DNA from: an uncultured Clostridia bacterium | Lineage (GTDB): Bacteria; Bacillota; Clostridia; Christensenellales; CAG-314 | DNA: 64,000 bases | Assembly (NCBI GenBank): GCA_947625725.1 | Contig: CANQPI010000006.1 | Location: 16,383-80,382, forward strand | Direction: 5' to 3' | In this document: one piece after another, positions 8,936 through 16,642 of the stretch | Layout of the letters: every line of letters starts with the position of its first letter | Numbering within the stretch: the first letter of the stretch is position 1 | Program-made: the position numbers and the translations under genes | The notes under the pieces: generated by a model | The model's database searches: none | Told to the model about the DNA's origin: nothing | Seen by the model: only the letters and a program-made list of their open reading frames with translations

Positions 8936-9835
8936 ATGGATTTTAGTGAAATTGCCGTTTATACAACGTCGCAGATGTCGGAAGTAGTCGCTTACTTTCT
9001 GCAAGAGGTGTGTATGGACGGCGTAAGTATTTATGACGTAAACGACCTGTACAACAATCCGTCGTGGGACTACAAGGAGGACGGTATCGAACTTGCCTAC
9101 GCAAACGAGGTAGTTGTCAAGGGCTATTGCAATCCAGAGGACACCGATCGTGTTCTCCGTTTTTTACGTGAGAGATTTGTTTCGTTGACGGACGCCGGCA
9201 GCCTCAAAATAGAAGTCAAAACGGTAGAGGGAAACGCTTGGGTCGCCAAGTGGAAGGAAACTTTTCGCCCTATCGAAACGGACAAATTGGTAATTTGCCC
9301 CGAGTGGCAGCAGGTGCGGACGGACAAAACGGTTTTTCTCATGGACAGCGGAGTGGCATTCGGCACGGGACAGCACGAAACCACCTCAATGTGTTTGGAG
9401 TTTGCCGAATCTATCGATTTGCGAGGCAAAAGCGTCCTGGACGTGGGTTGCGGCAGCGGCATTTTGGGTTTGTGTTGCCTGCTGTTGGGCGCGCAACGCG
9501 CCGAACTTGTGGATATCGATCCTCAGGCTACGGACGTGGCTGTACACAACGCGCGCGTCAACGGTTTGGACGACCGCGCAGTCGTCAAGACGGGCAGCCT
9601 TACCGAGCAGACGAATGGTACGTTCGACGTGGTGTTCGCAAACTTGACGGCGGATATTTTGGCTTTGTTGCGCAGGGACGTTTCCAAGGTGGTGCGCGCA
9701 AACTCTCTTGTGGTGCTTAGCGGCATTTTGGATACCAAATTGCAATACGTGACAGACCTCTATTGCGACGCGTTCACGCTGTTGCAAACCAAGGCGAAGG
9801 GCGAGTGGCGCGCAATATTGTTGCGTACAAAGTAA
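8936..9835 (+). CDS. prmA: Ribosomal protein L11 methyltransferase PrmA
   Basis: A 299-residue SAM-dependent methyltransferase that methylates ribosomal protein L11. The N-terminal substrate-recognition domain is followed by the Rossmann fold with motif I VLDVGCGSGILGL at about residues 163-175 and an FGTGQHETT motif just before it, characteristic of PrmA; the post-I acidic segment VDIDPQATDVA and VFANLTADIL follow. There is no clear Shine-Dalgarno; the ATG lies one base after the padR stop, suggesting coupled translation. mtaB follows one base after its stop. PrmA next to dnaJ is a classic Clostridia arrangement; rsmE, often between prmA and mtaB, is missing. Confidence 0.94.
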   Translation: MDFSEIAVYTTSQMSEVVAYFLQEVCMDGVSIYDVNDLYNNPSWDYKEDGIELAYANEVVVKGYCNPEDTDRVLRFLRERFVSLTDAGSLKIEVKTVEGNAWVAKWKETFRPIETDKLVICPEWQQVRTDKTVFLMDSGVAFGTGQHETTSMCLEFAESIDLRGKSVLDVGCGSGILGLCCLLLGAQRAELVDIDPQATDVAVHNARVNGLDDRAVVKTGSLTEQTNGTFDVVFANLTADILALLRRDVSKVVRANSLVVLSGILDTKLQYVTDLYCDAFTLLQTKAKGEWRAILLRTK

Positions 9836-9836
9836 A

Positions 9837-11072
9837 ATGAAAGTTTCTGTTTTTACATTGGGTTGCAAAACCAACCTCTATGAAAGCGGGCAAATAATAG
9901 CCCGATTGCAAAGCGCGGGACACGTCGCGGTACACGGTTTGGAGCCTGCCGACGTGTTTGTGTTGAACACCTGCGCCGTCACGGGCGAAGCGGAGCGCAA
10001 ATCCCGTCAGGCGGTACAGCGCGCGCGCAAACTCAACCCCGATTGCAAAGTGGTGATCGTCGGTTGCGCCGCTCAAAAAAACGCCCAACAGTTTGCCGAG
10101 TTGCCCAACGTCACGTTTGTCAAGGGCGTCGCCAACAAAACGGCGATCGTCAACGAAATAGAGCGAGTCGGCACGGACGTGGAGCAACTGCCGTCGGTAT
10201 TTTGCTCCGACGGATTTGCCGCTCAGGAGCGCACGCGCGCCTTTGTCAAGATACAGGACGGTTGCAACAACTTTTGCAGTTACTGTATCGTGCCGTATTT
10301 GCGCGGGCGCAGTCGCAGTCGCAAGATCGCCGACGTAGTGCGGGAGGTAGCAAACGCCCACTCTGCCGAAACCGTTTTGATAGGTATAGATATTTCCCAA
10401 TTCGGGCGGGATACGGGCGAAAGTTTGCCGCAACTATTCGACGCGTTGCAAGGGGCAAACACTCGTTTGCGCTTGGGGAGTTTGGAAGCGGGCGTTGTCA
10501 CCGATCAACTGCTTGCCAGCCTTGCGCGAGTGGATTTTTGTCCTCATTTTCACCTCAGTTTGCAGTCCGGTTGCGACTCCGTACTCAAACGCATGAACCG
10601 CAAATACACGACGGAACAGTACTACGAGGCTGTGACGAAGATCCGCAACGTTTTTTCCGACGCGGCTATAACCACCGACGTTATCGTCGGGTTTTGCGGC
10701 GAAACGGAGGAGGAATTTCAAACCACGTGCGACTTTGTGCGCAAAGTCGGCTTTGCGGACGTACACGTGTTTCCTTACTCTCCGCGGGAGGGTACCGTCG
10801 CCTACGGGTGGCAGGATGTGGACGGCGCGACCAAAACCCGCCGCGCGGAAGCGTTGGGCGAGATCAAAGCGCAACTCAAACGCGCTTTTGCGCAAAGTTT
10901 TGCGGGCAAGACATGCAAGGTATTGGCAGAACGCAAACGCGCGGGCGCGTGGGAGGGTTACACTCCGCAATATCTGCGAGTGTATTTCAACGGACCCGCC
11001 GCAGTCGGCGAGGTGGTAAAAGTCAAAATAAACGAGCCGTACAAGGACGGCGCAAAAGGAGAAGTAATATGA
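9837..11072 (+). CDS. mtaB: tRNA t6A37 methylthiotransferase MtaB
   Basis: A 411-residue radical-SAM methylthiotransferase that converts t6A37 to ms2t6A37 in ANN-decoding tRNAs. The UPF0004 domain carries three iron-sulfur cysteines (TLGCKTN, NTCAVTG, VGCAAQK). The radical SAM CxxxCxxC motif is in GCNNFCSYCIVPYLRGRSRS at about residues 140-160, and a short TRAM-like tail ends the protein. These features separate MtaB from MiaB and RimO (the CKTN and CIVPYLRG forms). It starts one base after prmA with no clear ribosome site and overlaps the HIT gene by four bases (ATGA), so it sits in a tight operon. Its substrate t6A is made through Sua5, encoded at 19303. Confidence 0.93.
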   Translation: MKVSVFTLGCKTNLYESGQIIARLQSAGHVAVHGLEPADVFVLNTCAVTGEAERKSRQAVQRARKLNPDCKVVIVGCAAQKNAQQFAELPNVTFVKGVANKTAIVNEIERVGTDVEQLPSVFCSDGFAAQERTRAFVKIQDGCNNFCSYCIVPYLRGRSRSRKIADVVREVANAHSAETVLIGIDISQFGRDTGESLPQLFDALQGANTRLRLGSLEAGVVTDQLLASLARVDFCPHFHLSLQSGCDSVLKRMNRKYTTEQYYEAVTKIRNVFSDAAITTDVIVGFCGETEEEFQTTCDFVRKVGFADVHVFPYSPREGTVAYGWQDVDGATKTRRAEALGEIKAQLKRAFAQSFAGKTCKVLAERKRAGAWEGYTPQYLRVYFNGPAAVGEVVKVKINEPYKDGAKGEVI

Positions 11073-11470
11073 ACGACTGTGTTTTTTGCAAAATCATCCA
11101 AGGAGATATTCCGAGTTTCAAAATCTACGAAAACGACAAAGTGTACGCATTTTTGGATATTGCCTGCGACGCTTACGGTCACACGCTTGTCGTCCCCAAG
11201 AAGCATTTTATCAATGTGTTGGACTGCGACCGAGAGTACCTCGACGCCGTTGTCGAAGCGGTGCAACTTATATCGCGCCACTATGTGAACGATTGCGGCT
11301 TTGACGGGGTAAACGTCCTCAACGCGTCGGGCAAATCGGCGGAGCAATCGGTGTTTCACTTGCATTTTCACATTGTCCCGCGCAAGGACGGCGACGGTCT
11401 GAACATGTGGCCGCTCCACGGTTCTGCGGACATGGCGCTTTCCGAAATCTGCAAAAAACTTGCCTTGTAA
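11069..11470 (+). CDS. HIT-family (histidine triad) nucleotide-binding protein
   Basis: A 133-residue Hint-type nucleoside phosphoramidase. The N-terminal CxxC (CVFCKII) and the histidine triad HLHFHIVPR are visible. The ATG overlaps the mtaB stop as ATGA, and AAAAGGAGA inside the end of mtaB supplies the ribosome site. The ORF track buries it in a longer frame starting at 10043, but that extension is a shadow of mtaB. In Clostridia this gene usually follows mtaB and precedes rpsU, as here. The physiological substrate of bacterial Hint proteins is generally uncertain. Confidence 0.93.
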   Translation: MNDCVFCKIIQGDIPSFKIYENDKVYAFLDIACDAYGHTLVVPKKHFINVLDCDREYLDAVVEAVQLISRHYVNDCGFDGVNVLNASGKSAEQSVFHLHFHIVPRKDGDGLNMWPLHGSADMALSEICKKLAL

Positions 11471-11473
11471 CGT

Positions 11474-11502
11474 TTGACAACAAGCGCATAATATGGCATA
11501 AT
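11474..11502 (+). promoter_or_regulatory. Candidate promoter for rpsU
   Basis: TTGACA (11474-11479), 17-bp spacer, CATAAT (11497-11502), immediately after the HIT gene stop. It would give rpsU a transcript of its own besides read-through. Confidence 0.6.
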
Positions 11503-11586
11503 TATCTATGCACAAATAGATTGCGTTGACCGCGTCGTCAAGGCACTACATTACAGCGGTACTACCGAAAGGAGGCGAAAAGATCT

Positions 11587-11763
11587 ATGGCGACCATCAA
11601 AGTCGGTGAAAACGAAACCTTGGACAGCGCATTGCGCCGTTTCAAAAGACGTTGCGCCCGCGACGGTATTATCGGCGACCTCCGCAAAAAGGAACAGTAC
11701 GAAAAACCCAGCGTCCGCCGCAAAAAGAAAGCGGAAGCGGCTCGCAAACGCAACAGAACGTAA
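11587..11763 (+). CDS. rpsU: 30S ribosomal protein S21
   Basis: A 58-residue protein too short for the ORF track in its own right. It begins [20 protein letters not shown] and ends in a basic tail ([15 protein letters not shown]), the standard Firmicutes S21 form and length. S21 binds the small subunit and helps select initiation sites on mRNA. AAAGGAGG ends about ten bases before the ATG. A strong terminator follows at 11786-11821, so rpsU ends the prmA-mtaB-HIT-rpsU unit. The overlapping longer frame at 11606 in the ORF track is out of frame and not real over this stretch. Confidence 0.95.
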   Translation: MATIKVGENETLDSALRRFKRRCARDGIIGDLRKKEQYEKPSVRRKKKAEAARKRNRT

Positions 11764-11785
11764 ATTTTTATTTTACCAAAGAAAC

Positions 11786-11821
11786 AACTGCTCACCGAAA
11801 AGTCGGTGGGCAGTTTGTATT
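11786..11821 (+). terminator. Terminator after rpsU
   Basis: A 13-bp stem (AACTGCTCACCGA with TCGGTGGGCAGTT, one G-U pair), 4-base loop, followed by TGTATTTT. Confidence 0.85.
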
Positions 11822-11864
11822 TTACACAAGTTTTTTGTCAAAATACTCGCTTTTTCTACATTTA

Positions 11865-11893
11865 TTTACACAGGACGACAATATTTTTATACT
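11865..11893 (+). promoter_or_regulatory. Sigma-A promoter of the 126-residue unknown gene
   Basis: TTTACA (11865-11870), 17-bp spacer, TATACT (11888-11893). Expected start is near 11900, some 40 bases before the ATG. Confidence 0.7.
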
Positions 11894-11941
11894 TTTCGAC
11901 AAAGCAAACCGAATAATTATCACGTCATTTCGGAGGCTTTT

Positions 11942-12322
11942 ATGTCCACGTTCAAAGAATATGCCAAGCGCGCCAAGGATCGCCTCAAAAGCGGATTTTG
12001 GGAGCAGGCTCGGCAAAACATACTGACCGAGCAACAGGTTGCCGCAACTTTGGGACTCAACACCCGCAAGGTGGGCGAGGAGGGCAAGCGTATGCTCGAA
12101 CGCAAGATCTACGACTACGACGGTTTTTGCGAGGAGCAGGAGTTCTACAACAAAGTCGCGCAAATTTTGGAGAGCGACGAACTTGTTTCCAATCCCATCA
12201 TGCGCCTTGCCGACCAACAGTATCTTGCGGGACTTACCCCTGCCGAGCGCCAAAGTTACATTTCCAAACTAGCCGCCAAGTACCGCGCCGCGGTGGAGCG
12301 GTATCGTTCCATTCACAAGTGA
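11942..12322 (+). CDS. Conserved-looking small cytoplasmic protein of unknown function
   Basis: I do not recognise this 126-residue protein. It is soluble, helix-rich and charged, starts MSTFKEYAKRAKDRLKSGFW, and contains a segment (LTEQQVAATLGLNTRKVGEEGKRML) that could be a helix-turn-helix-like region, though too weak to call. The ORF track starts at 11606 inside rpsU; ATG 11942 is right because CGGAGGC lies just upstream and a good promoter precedes it at 11865-11893. It stands alone between the rpsU terminator and recX. Codon use resembles its neighbours, so it looks native. Confidence 0.75.
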   Translation: MSTFKEYAKRAKDRLKSGFWEQARQNILTEQQVAATLGLNTRKVGEEGKRMLERKIYDYDGFCEEQEFYNKVAQILESDELVSNPIMRLADQQYLAGLTPAERQSYISKLAAKYRAAVERYRSIHK

Positions 12323-12392
12323 TTTTTTTGGGGCGGTAGTCGTTTTGCGCGTAGCGGGCAAACTTTCTTTCGGGGGCGGGAGGAATTTGTTC

Positions 12393-12421
12393 TTGACCTC
12401 TTTTGTTGGTTGTGCTATGCT
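12393..12421 (+). promoter_or_regulatory. recX promoter giving an apparently leaderless mRNA
   Basis: TTGACC (12393-12398), 17-bp spacer, TATGCT (12416-12421) preceded by an extended TGn. The recX ATG begins exactly six bases after the -10 box, at the expected transcription start. No Shine-Dalgarno is present. Confidence 0.65.
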
Positions 12422-12427
12422 ATACTC

Positions 12428-13042
12428 ATGCCGAAAATCACCGATCTGCAAATACAAAAAAACAACAAAACCCGCGCAAACGTGTTTATCGACGGGGAGT
12501 TTGCTTTCGCGTTGGAAATGATCACGGTAATGAAACTCGGGTTCAAAATCGGGCAAGAGGTTTCCGCCGAGCGTATCCGCGACGCGGTCGTTGACAGCGA
12601 GCGCGCGGTAGCGTTCGACAAGGCTGTCAACTACCTTTCCCGCAGCGGCAAAACGGTCTGCCGAATGCGGGAGTATCTTGTCGATCGCGGTTTCGGCAAA
12701 GACACGGTGGACTACGTTATCGACAAACTTATCGACTACCGCTATCTGGACGACGAAGCCTACGCGCGCATGTACGTGGAGCAAAACCGCGCGACCAAGG
12801 GCGCGCGAAGGCTCAAACAGGAATTGGCGCAACGCGGTATCGAGCGATCCCTTGCGGAAAGCGCGTCCGAGCAGGACGAGGCATTCGCTTTGTCCAACGC
12901 CGCCCGCCTTGCGGAAAAATACTTGCAAGGCAAACCTCGCGATCTCAAAAACCTTCAACGGCTTCAACGGCACCTGCTGTCGCGCGGATACGACTACGAC
13001 GTTGTCAACTCGGTCGTGCGCGGTCTTGGCTCGGACGAGTAA
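12428..13042 (+). CDS. recX: Regulatory protein RecX
   Basis: A 204-residue RecX, which binds RecA filaments and modulates recombination. The three-helix RecX repeats are visible: VAFDKAVNYLSRSGKTVCRMREYL, then VDYVIDKLIDYRYLDDEAYARM, and LKQELAQRGIERSL. The ORF track begins at 12410, but the promoter -10 box overlaps that start; ATG 12428 begins MPKITDL and is six bases after the -10, implying translation of a leaderless transcript. recA is not in the window. Two hairpins with T-runs follow the gene. Confidence 0.9.
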   Translation: MPKITDLQIQKNNKTRANVFIDGEFAFALEMITVMKLGFKIGQEVSAERIRDAVVDSERAVAFDKAVNYLSRSGKTVCRMREYLVDRGFGKDTVDYVIDKLIDYRYLDDEAYARMYVEQNRATKGARRLKQELAQRGIERSLAESASEQDEAFALSNAARLAEKYLQGKPRDLKNLQRLQRHLLSRGYDYDVVNSVVRGLGSDE

Positions 13043-13107
13043 CGTATCGCGCGATCCGAGCGTTTTGAGGAAAAATTTTTGTCGTTATTATATGCGGAAA
13101 ATATTTT

Positions 13108-13138
13108 AGCCCTTTCGTTTGCGAAGCGGGCTTTTTTT
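13108..13138 (+). terminator. Terminator after recX
   Basis: AGCCC-TTTCG pairs with CGAAG-CGGGCT around TTTG with a one-base bulge, then seven T. Confidence 0.75.
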
Positions 13139-13152
13139 GTTTGTCGTGCGGT

Positions 13153-13190
13153 CGCGCGTTCTTCGGCGCGGGGCGACGCGCGTTTTTTTT
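13153..13190 (+). terminator. Second terminator-like hairpin upstream of minD
   Basis: CGCGCGT (13153-13159) pairs with ACGCGCG (13176-13182), followed by eight T. With the preceding hairpin it isolates minD from recX. Confidence 0.55.
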
Positions 13191-13285
13191 GAGATAATAA
13201 TTTTTGTCCCCAAAATTTTTCGTCACAAAAAGTCTTGTTTCGCCCGCGCAACTTTTGTCGAAGGCGGTTTTGCTCCGTTTGTTAG

Positions 13286-13294
13286 TGGTACAAT
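13286..13294 (+). promoter_or_regulatory. Extended -10 promoter of the minD operon
   Basis: TGGTACAAT matches the TGnTATAAT extended -10 form. No good -35 box lies 17 bp upstream. Expected start is near 13301, followed by AAAGGAGGTG before minD. Confidence 0.5.
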
Positions 13295-13322
13295 GGGGCA
13301 AGGTAAAGGAGGTGCGACCGAC

Positions 13323-14084
13323 ATGGCGCGAAAAATCGTTGTTACCGGCGGCAAGGGCGGGGTGGGCAAAACCACCGTCTGCGCCAATTTGGGTATCGCG
13401 CTCGCCAAGCAGTCCAAGCGAGTGCTGTTGATGGATCTGGATATAGGTCTGAACAATCTGGACGTGGTAATGCAGTTGGAGGACAAAGTGGTATTCGACT
13501 TTGTGGACGTGGTAGAGGGACGTTGCCGCCCGTCGCAAGCGTTCATTCAGGACAGGGACGAGCCCACGTTGTACGTCATGCCGAGTTGCCACCTTGCAAA
13601 GAGGCAAATTTCCGCCGAACAGGTGCGCAAAGTCGTTACCCGTTTGGAGGACAATTTCGATTTTATCCTTTTCGACTGTCCCGCCGGCATAGACAGCGGT
13701 TTTCGCAGAGCCGTTTCCTGCGCGGACGAGGCGATAGTGGTGGTCACGCCGCACCTCAGCAGCGTGCGCGACGCGGACAAAACCGTGGGCGAACTTGTCG
13801 GCAACGTAATAGTCAACGTGGTGGTCAATCGCGTGCGCGGCGATCTTGTCGCCGACGGCGAAATGCTTTCGGCGTTCGAGGTGTTCAGTTTGCTGGGACA
13901 AACGGCGTTGGGCGTTTTGCCCGAGGACGACGACGTCAATTGCAACGCTCGCTCGGACAAAAACGTTCCTTTCGATATTCTCGCCGAAAATTTGATATAC
14001 GGCAAGTGCAAAATTTACGATTGCGTCACTCCGTACAAGGGCTTGTTCGGGCGCATAAGGCGCAAACTCAAACGCAACGCATGA
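13323..14084 (+). CDS. minD: Septum site-determining ATPase MinD
   Basis: A 253-residue deviant-Walker ATPase that cycles on the membrane to place the division site. Visible: GKGGVGKTT (P-loop), LLMDLDIGLNNLDVVM, DCPAGIDSGF (Walker B), and a C-terminal amphipathic membrane-targeting helix (GLFGRIRRKLKR). The ORF track starts at 13119, but ATG 13323 with AAAGGAGGTG upstream gives the normal N-terminus MARKIVVTGGKGG. minE follows with a 4-bp overlap. minC, the FtsZ inhibitor that MinD recruits in well-studied systems, is not adjacent. Confidence 0.95.
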   Translation: MARKIVVTGGKGGVGKTTVCANLGIALAKQSKRVLLMDLDIGLNNLDVVMQLEDKVVFDFVDVVEGRCRPSQAFIQDRDEPTLYVMPSCHLAKRQISAEQVRKVVTRLEDNFDFILFDCPAGIDSGFRRAVSCADEAIVVVTPHLSSVRDADKTVGELVGNVIVNVVVNRVRGDLVADGEMLSAFEVFSLLGQTALGVLPEDDDVNCNARSDKNVPFDILAENLIYGKCKIYDCVTPYKGLFGRIRRKLKRNA

Positions 14085-14302
14085 GCGCGGTATCCAAGCA
14101 ATTCGAGCGCGCCGAGGCAATGGTGATCGCGGACAAATTCAACTTGCGCAGTCGGGATTTTTTCGCCGAACTGCGCGCGCTCGTGGGTCGTTACATGGAG
14201 TACGACGGTTTGACCGTGGAACTGCAACGCGCGGGAAACTCCAACCTGACAATAACCGTTTCGGTAAAAAAAGTAAAGCCCACTTTTGTATCCGAGGCAT
14301 AA
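14081..14302 (+). CDS. minE: Divergent, shortened MinE (topological specificity factor)
   Basis: A 73-residue protein overlapping the minD stop by ATGA. I assign it from position and pattern: FERAEAMVIADKF resembles the MinD-contacting segment of MinE (AKERLQIIVAERR in E. coli), and LRALVGRYMEYDGLTVELQ with NLTITVSVK resembles the dimerisation domain (LRKDILEVICKYV..VTVQLE..ISILELNV). The N-terminus is short and lacks an obvious membrane-targeting helix. MinE stimulates the MinD ATPase and drives its redistribution. The ORF track hides it inside the longer frame at 13523. Moderately sure; a structural prediction would settle it. Confidence 0.7.
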   Translation: MSAVSKQFERAEAMVIADKFNLRSRDFFAELRALVGRYMEYDGLTVELQRAGNSNLTITVSVKKVKPTFVSEA

Positions 14303-14349
14303 AGCGTTCGGAGTTCGCATAGGGTATTGTGAAAAACGGAGGTGCAACT

Positions 14350-14967
14350 ATGGACTACGACGGTGTAAACAGCATTGTTTGCGATGCAGAAGAAAATGAT
14401 TGGTTGGACGTTTCTTACGCGGAACGCAACTATGTTGACAAGCCCTTGCCAAAATCCAAACGCAAAAAAATAAGTTTCAAAAAGTTTAGCAAACCCGTCA
14501 AAGTTATCGCCGTCGCGGTGCTGTGCGCGGCGTTGCTTGCGGCGTTGTTGTTTGCGGACAATCAATTTGCCAAGGACGTGTTCGAAACGGCAAAGGCGGC
14601 GTTTTCCGCTTCGGTATTCGGCGAGCGGCAGGAAACGGTCAACGCCTCCGTCGCGATACCCTCCAACGTCGATCTCGTGGACGTGGTGGACGGCGTAGCC
14701 ACTTTCAGCGGCGGCAAAGCGGCGGTTTCTTTCACGGCGGGCAAAGTGACGAACGCGACCGAAACGTCCGTTACGGTGGCAATAAACGACGACACGTCTA
14801 TCGTTTACGACAATTTGATCGCCGTTTACGTATCCGAGGGCGACGAGGTTTCCGTCAACGCGCTGTTAGGCAAGTATAGCGGCAGTTTTACCGCGCAGAT
14901 CTGCGTTTCGGGCGAAACGTTGGTTGACGTTGTGGGTAGCGAATCGCAACTTACGTGGAACGTCTGA
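14350..14967 (+). CDS. SpoIVFA-like membrane protein with degenerate M23-type domain
   Basis: A 205-residue single-pass protein: basic cytoplasmic N-terminus (KSKRKKISFKKF), one membrane segment (VIAVAVLCAALLAALLFA, about residues 50-68), then an outside beta-rich domain. That domain resembles a LytM/M23 fold without catalytic His residues (TVAINDDTSIVYDNL, VYVSEGDEVSVNALLGKYS). The layout matches SpoIVFA, which holds the SpoIVFB protease inactive in B. subtilis, and the next gene is an M50 protease as in the minCD-spoIVFAB order. GTG 14329 is in the ORF track; ATG 14350 with GGAGGT upstream is better. It overlaps the next gene by 13 bp. Sporulation is not proven for this organism. Confidence 0.65.
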   Translation: MDYDGVNSIVCDAEENDWLDVSYAERNYVDKPLPKSKRKKISFKKFSKPVKVIAVAVLCAALLAALLFADNQFAKDVFETAKAAFSASVFGERQETVNASVAIPSNVDLVDVVDGVATFSGGKAAVSFTAGKVTNATETSVTVAINDDTSIVYDNLIAVYVSEGDEVSVNALLGKYSGSFTAQICVSGETLVDVVGSESQLTWNV

Positions 14968-15809
14968 AACTGCGCGTAAAACCGAGTTTTTGGATATTTA
15001 TCGTGGTAGCGGTGGTATTCCGTCAGGGATACTTCGCTGCCATGTATTCTTTTGCGGTGCTTTTGCACGAGGCGGCGCACTACATTGCGGCGAACAAACT
15101 GTTTTATCGTTGCAAGGAAATTCAACTCGGCATATTCGGCGCGGTGCTGTACGGCGATTTCAACGACGTCAACGGCGCCGACCGCATCAAGATCGCCATT
15201 GCGGGTCCGCTCGCCAATTTGTGCCTGTGCGGAGTGTGTCTGGCGTTGTGGTGGGCGGTTCCGGACAGTTACTACTATACGGAAACTTTTTTTACCGCCA
15301 ATCTCACAATGGCGTGCGTAAACATGCTGCCCTGCTATCCGTTGGACGGCGGGCGGGTGCTTACGGGATTGTTGGAAAAACGGCTCGGCAAGCGCGCTCT
15401 CGGTCTGACCAAAAAGTTGACAGTTGCAATTTCGCTCGCGTTGTTCCTGCTGTTTGCGGCGTCGCTGTTTTGCAAAACCAAACTGTTTGCCGTGGGATTG
15501 TTTGCGATAGGGCTGTTTTCAGGCGCATTTGCGCGCGGCGCGGAAACCTACGAGCGCACGACCTTTGCGACCAACAAAAAACATTTTTTCAAACGCGGAA
15601 TGGAAAAGAAAACTTTGGTGTTTTTTTTGAATAATACGCTTGCCGACGTCGTCAAGCGTATGCAGGGGAACTTTTTGTACTGTTTGGAAGTGGTGGACGC
15701 CGACATGAAAACCGTCGCCCGATTCGACATAGGTCAGTTGGAAAAACTCGTCGTCAAAATGCCGTTGGATACTCGGCTCAGACAGGTGGTCGAAACTAAT
15801 CGAGTTTGA
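14955..15809 (+). CDS. M50-family site-2 metalloprotease (SpoIVFB-like)
   Basis: A 284-residue polytopic protease that would cut a substrate within the membrane. The zinc site HEAAH (HExxH, about residues 38-42) sits in a membrane segment, and the third ligand motif is MLPCYPLDGGRV (NxxPxxxDGG type). A short cytoplasmic C-terminal region follows and may be CBS-like, although too short for a full domain. SpoIVFB activates pro-sigma-K in B. subtilis; here the partner is the preceding SpoIVFA-like protein, with which it shares 13 bp. The start is a GTG. The 3' end overlaps the convergent gene at 15796 by 14 bp. Confidence 0.8.
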   Translation: MERLKLRVKPSFWIFIVVAVVFRQGYFAAMYSFAVLLHEAAHYIAANKLFYRCKEIQLGIFGAVLYGDFNDVNGADRIKIAIAGPLANLCLCGVCLALWWAVPDSYYYTETFFTANLTMACVNMLPCYPLDGGRVLTGLLEKRLGKRALGLTKKLTVAISLALFLLFAASLFCKTKLFAVGLFAIGLFSGAFARGAETYERTTFATNKKHFFKRGMEKKTLVFFLNNTLADVVKRMQGNFLYCLEVVDADMKTVARFDIGQLEKLVVKMPLDTRLRQVVETNRV

Positions 15810-16575
15810 TCGCGGTGGGCAAAGCGTTGTAGCGTTTGTTCAGCAAACTGTACAACGCCAGCGCAAAACTCACCGTCGCCCACGCCAATGTGTACCAGGG
15901 AAAAAACGACACGACGGATATTGCCAACGTAAACAGCGACGTCGCAAAATACCAACCCGCCTTGCGCCTGCAAAACATATTGGGCAAAATCGGCGATATG
16001 GGGTGGAATTTTTGCGTAATTTTGGGCAATTTGTCCGCTCTTTCAAACAACTCGTAGGCGTTTGCCGCGTCCACAAACTCTATATCTATGTGCGCCGCCG
16101 CGCTTTTCAGTTGCGCTTGATCGACTTTGCACCCGAACAGGTACAGTTTGTCGCAGTTTTGTCGCAGGGCGGAAACGGTCGTTTTTACTACCTCGCCGTC
16201 GGAAACTTTTTCTTCGGCAAACCGCAACGCAAAGTAGTCGTATTTGCCGTTTTTTTGCCCGACGAGATCGTCGCAACTCAGTTTGCGCGTTTCGAAGTCG
16301 TAGTAAGTCAGCATCTGTTCGAACAGCGCGGCGTTGTCCGCGCCGAAACGCAGAGTTTGTTTGAAGTCGTTTATTTGTTTTGTCCTGCGCCGCTTGACGG
16401 ATCGCCTGTCGTCGCGGGCTTTTTCCGCCCGAAACACCAAATATCCGCAGCAAATCGCGACTATCGCCGCCAAGAGCGCGGCGGTTTTCGGCTCTTTCAG
16501 ACAGTAAACTATCCACAGAAAACACAAAAAAAACGCCATCAACGCGCACAGCAATGTATTGAGAATTTTAGACAT
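15796..16575 (-). CDS. Membrane protein of unknown function
   Basis: I do not recognise this 259-residue protein. It has two closely spaced N-terminal membrane segments (about residues 5-25 and 30-48), a charged soluble middle of about 140 residues (DYFALRFAEEKVSDGEVVKTT), and two C-terminal membrane segments (about 200-220 and 225-245). The middle part alternates beta and alpha stretches and could be a nuclease-like or sensor fold, but no motif is convincing. It converges on the M50 gene with a 14-bp overlap and diverges from nadD. There is no clear Shine-Dalgarno before its ATG. Confidence 0.65.
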   Translation of the reverse strand: MSKILNTLLCALMAFFLCFLWIVYCLKEPKTAALLAAIVAICCGYLVFRAEKARDDRRSVKRRRTKQINDFKQTLRFGADNAALFEQMLTYYDFETRKLSCDDLVGQKNGKYDYFALRFAEEKVSDGEVVKTTVSALRQNCDKLYLFGCKVDQAQLKSAAAHIDIEFVDAANAYELFERADKLPKITQKFHPISPILPNMFCRRKAGWYFATSLFTLAISVVSFFPWYTLAWATVSFALALYSLLNKRYNALPTAIKLD

Positions 16576-16607
16576 ATTTCAATTGTTGACGTTTTTGCTT
16601 AATTTTA

Positions 16608-16636
16608 TTGTAAAAATTTTCAAAATAATGTAGAAT
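16608..16636 (+). promoter_or_regulatory. nadD promoter giving an apparently leaderless mRNA
   Basis: TTGTAA (16608-16613), 17-bp spacer, TAGAAT (16631-16636). The nadD ATG begins six bases after the -10 box, exactly as for recX, and no Shine-Dalgarno is present. Confidence 0.6.
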
Positions 16637-16642
16637 ATTGGT

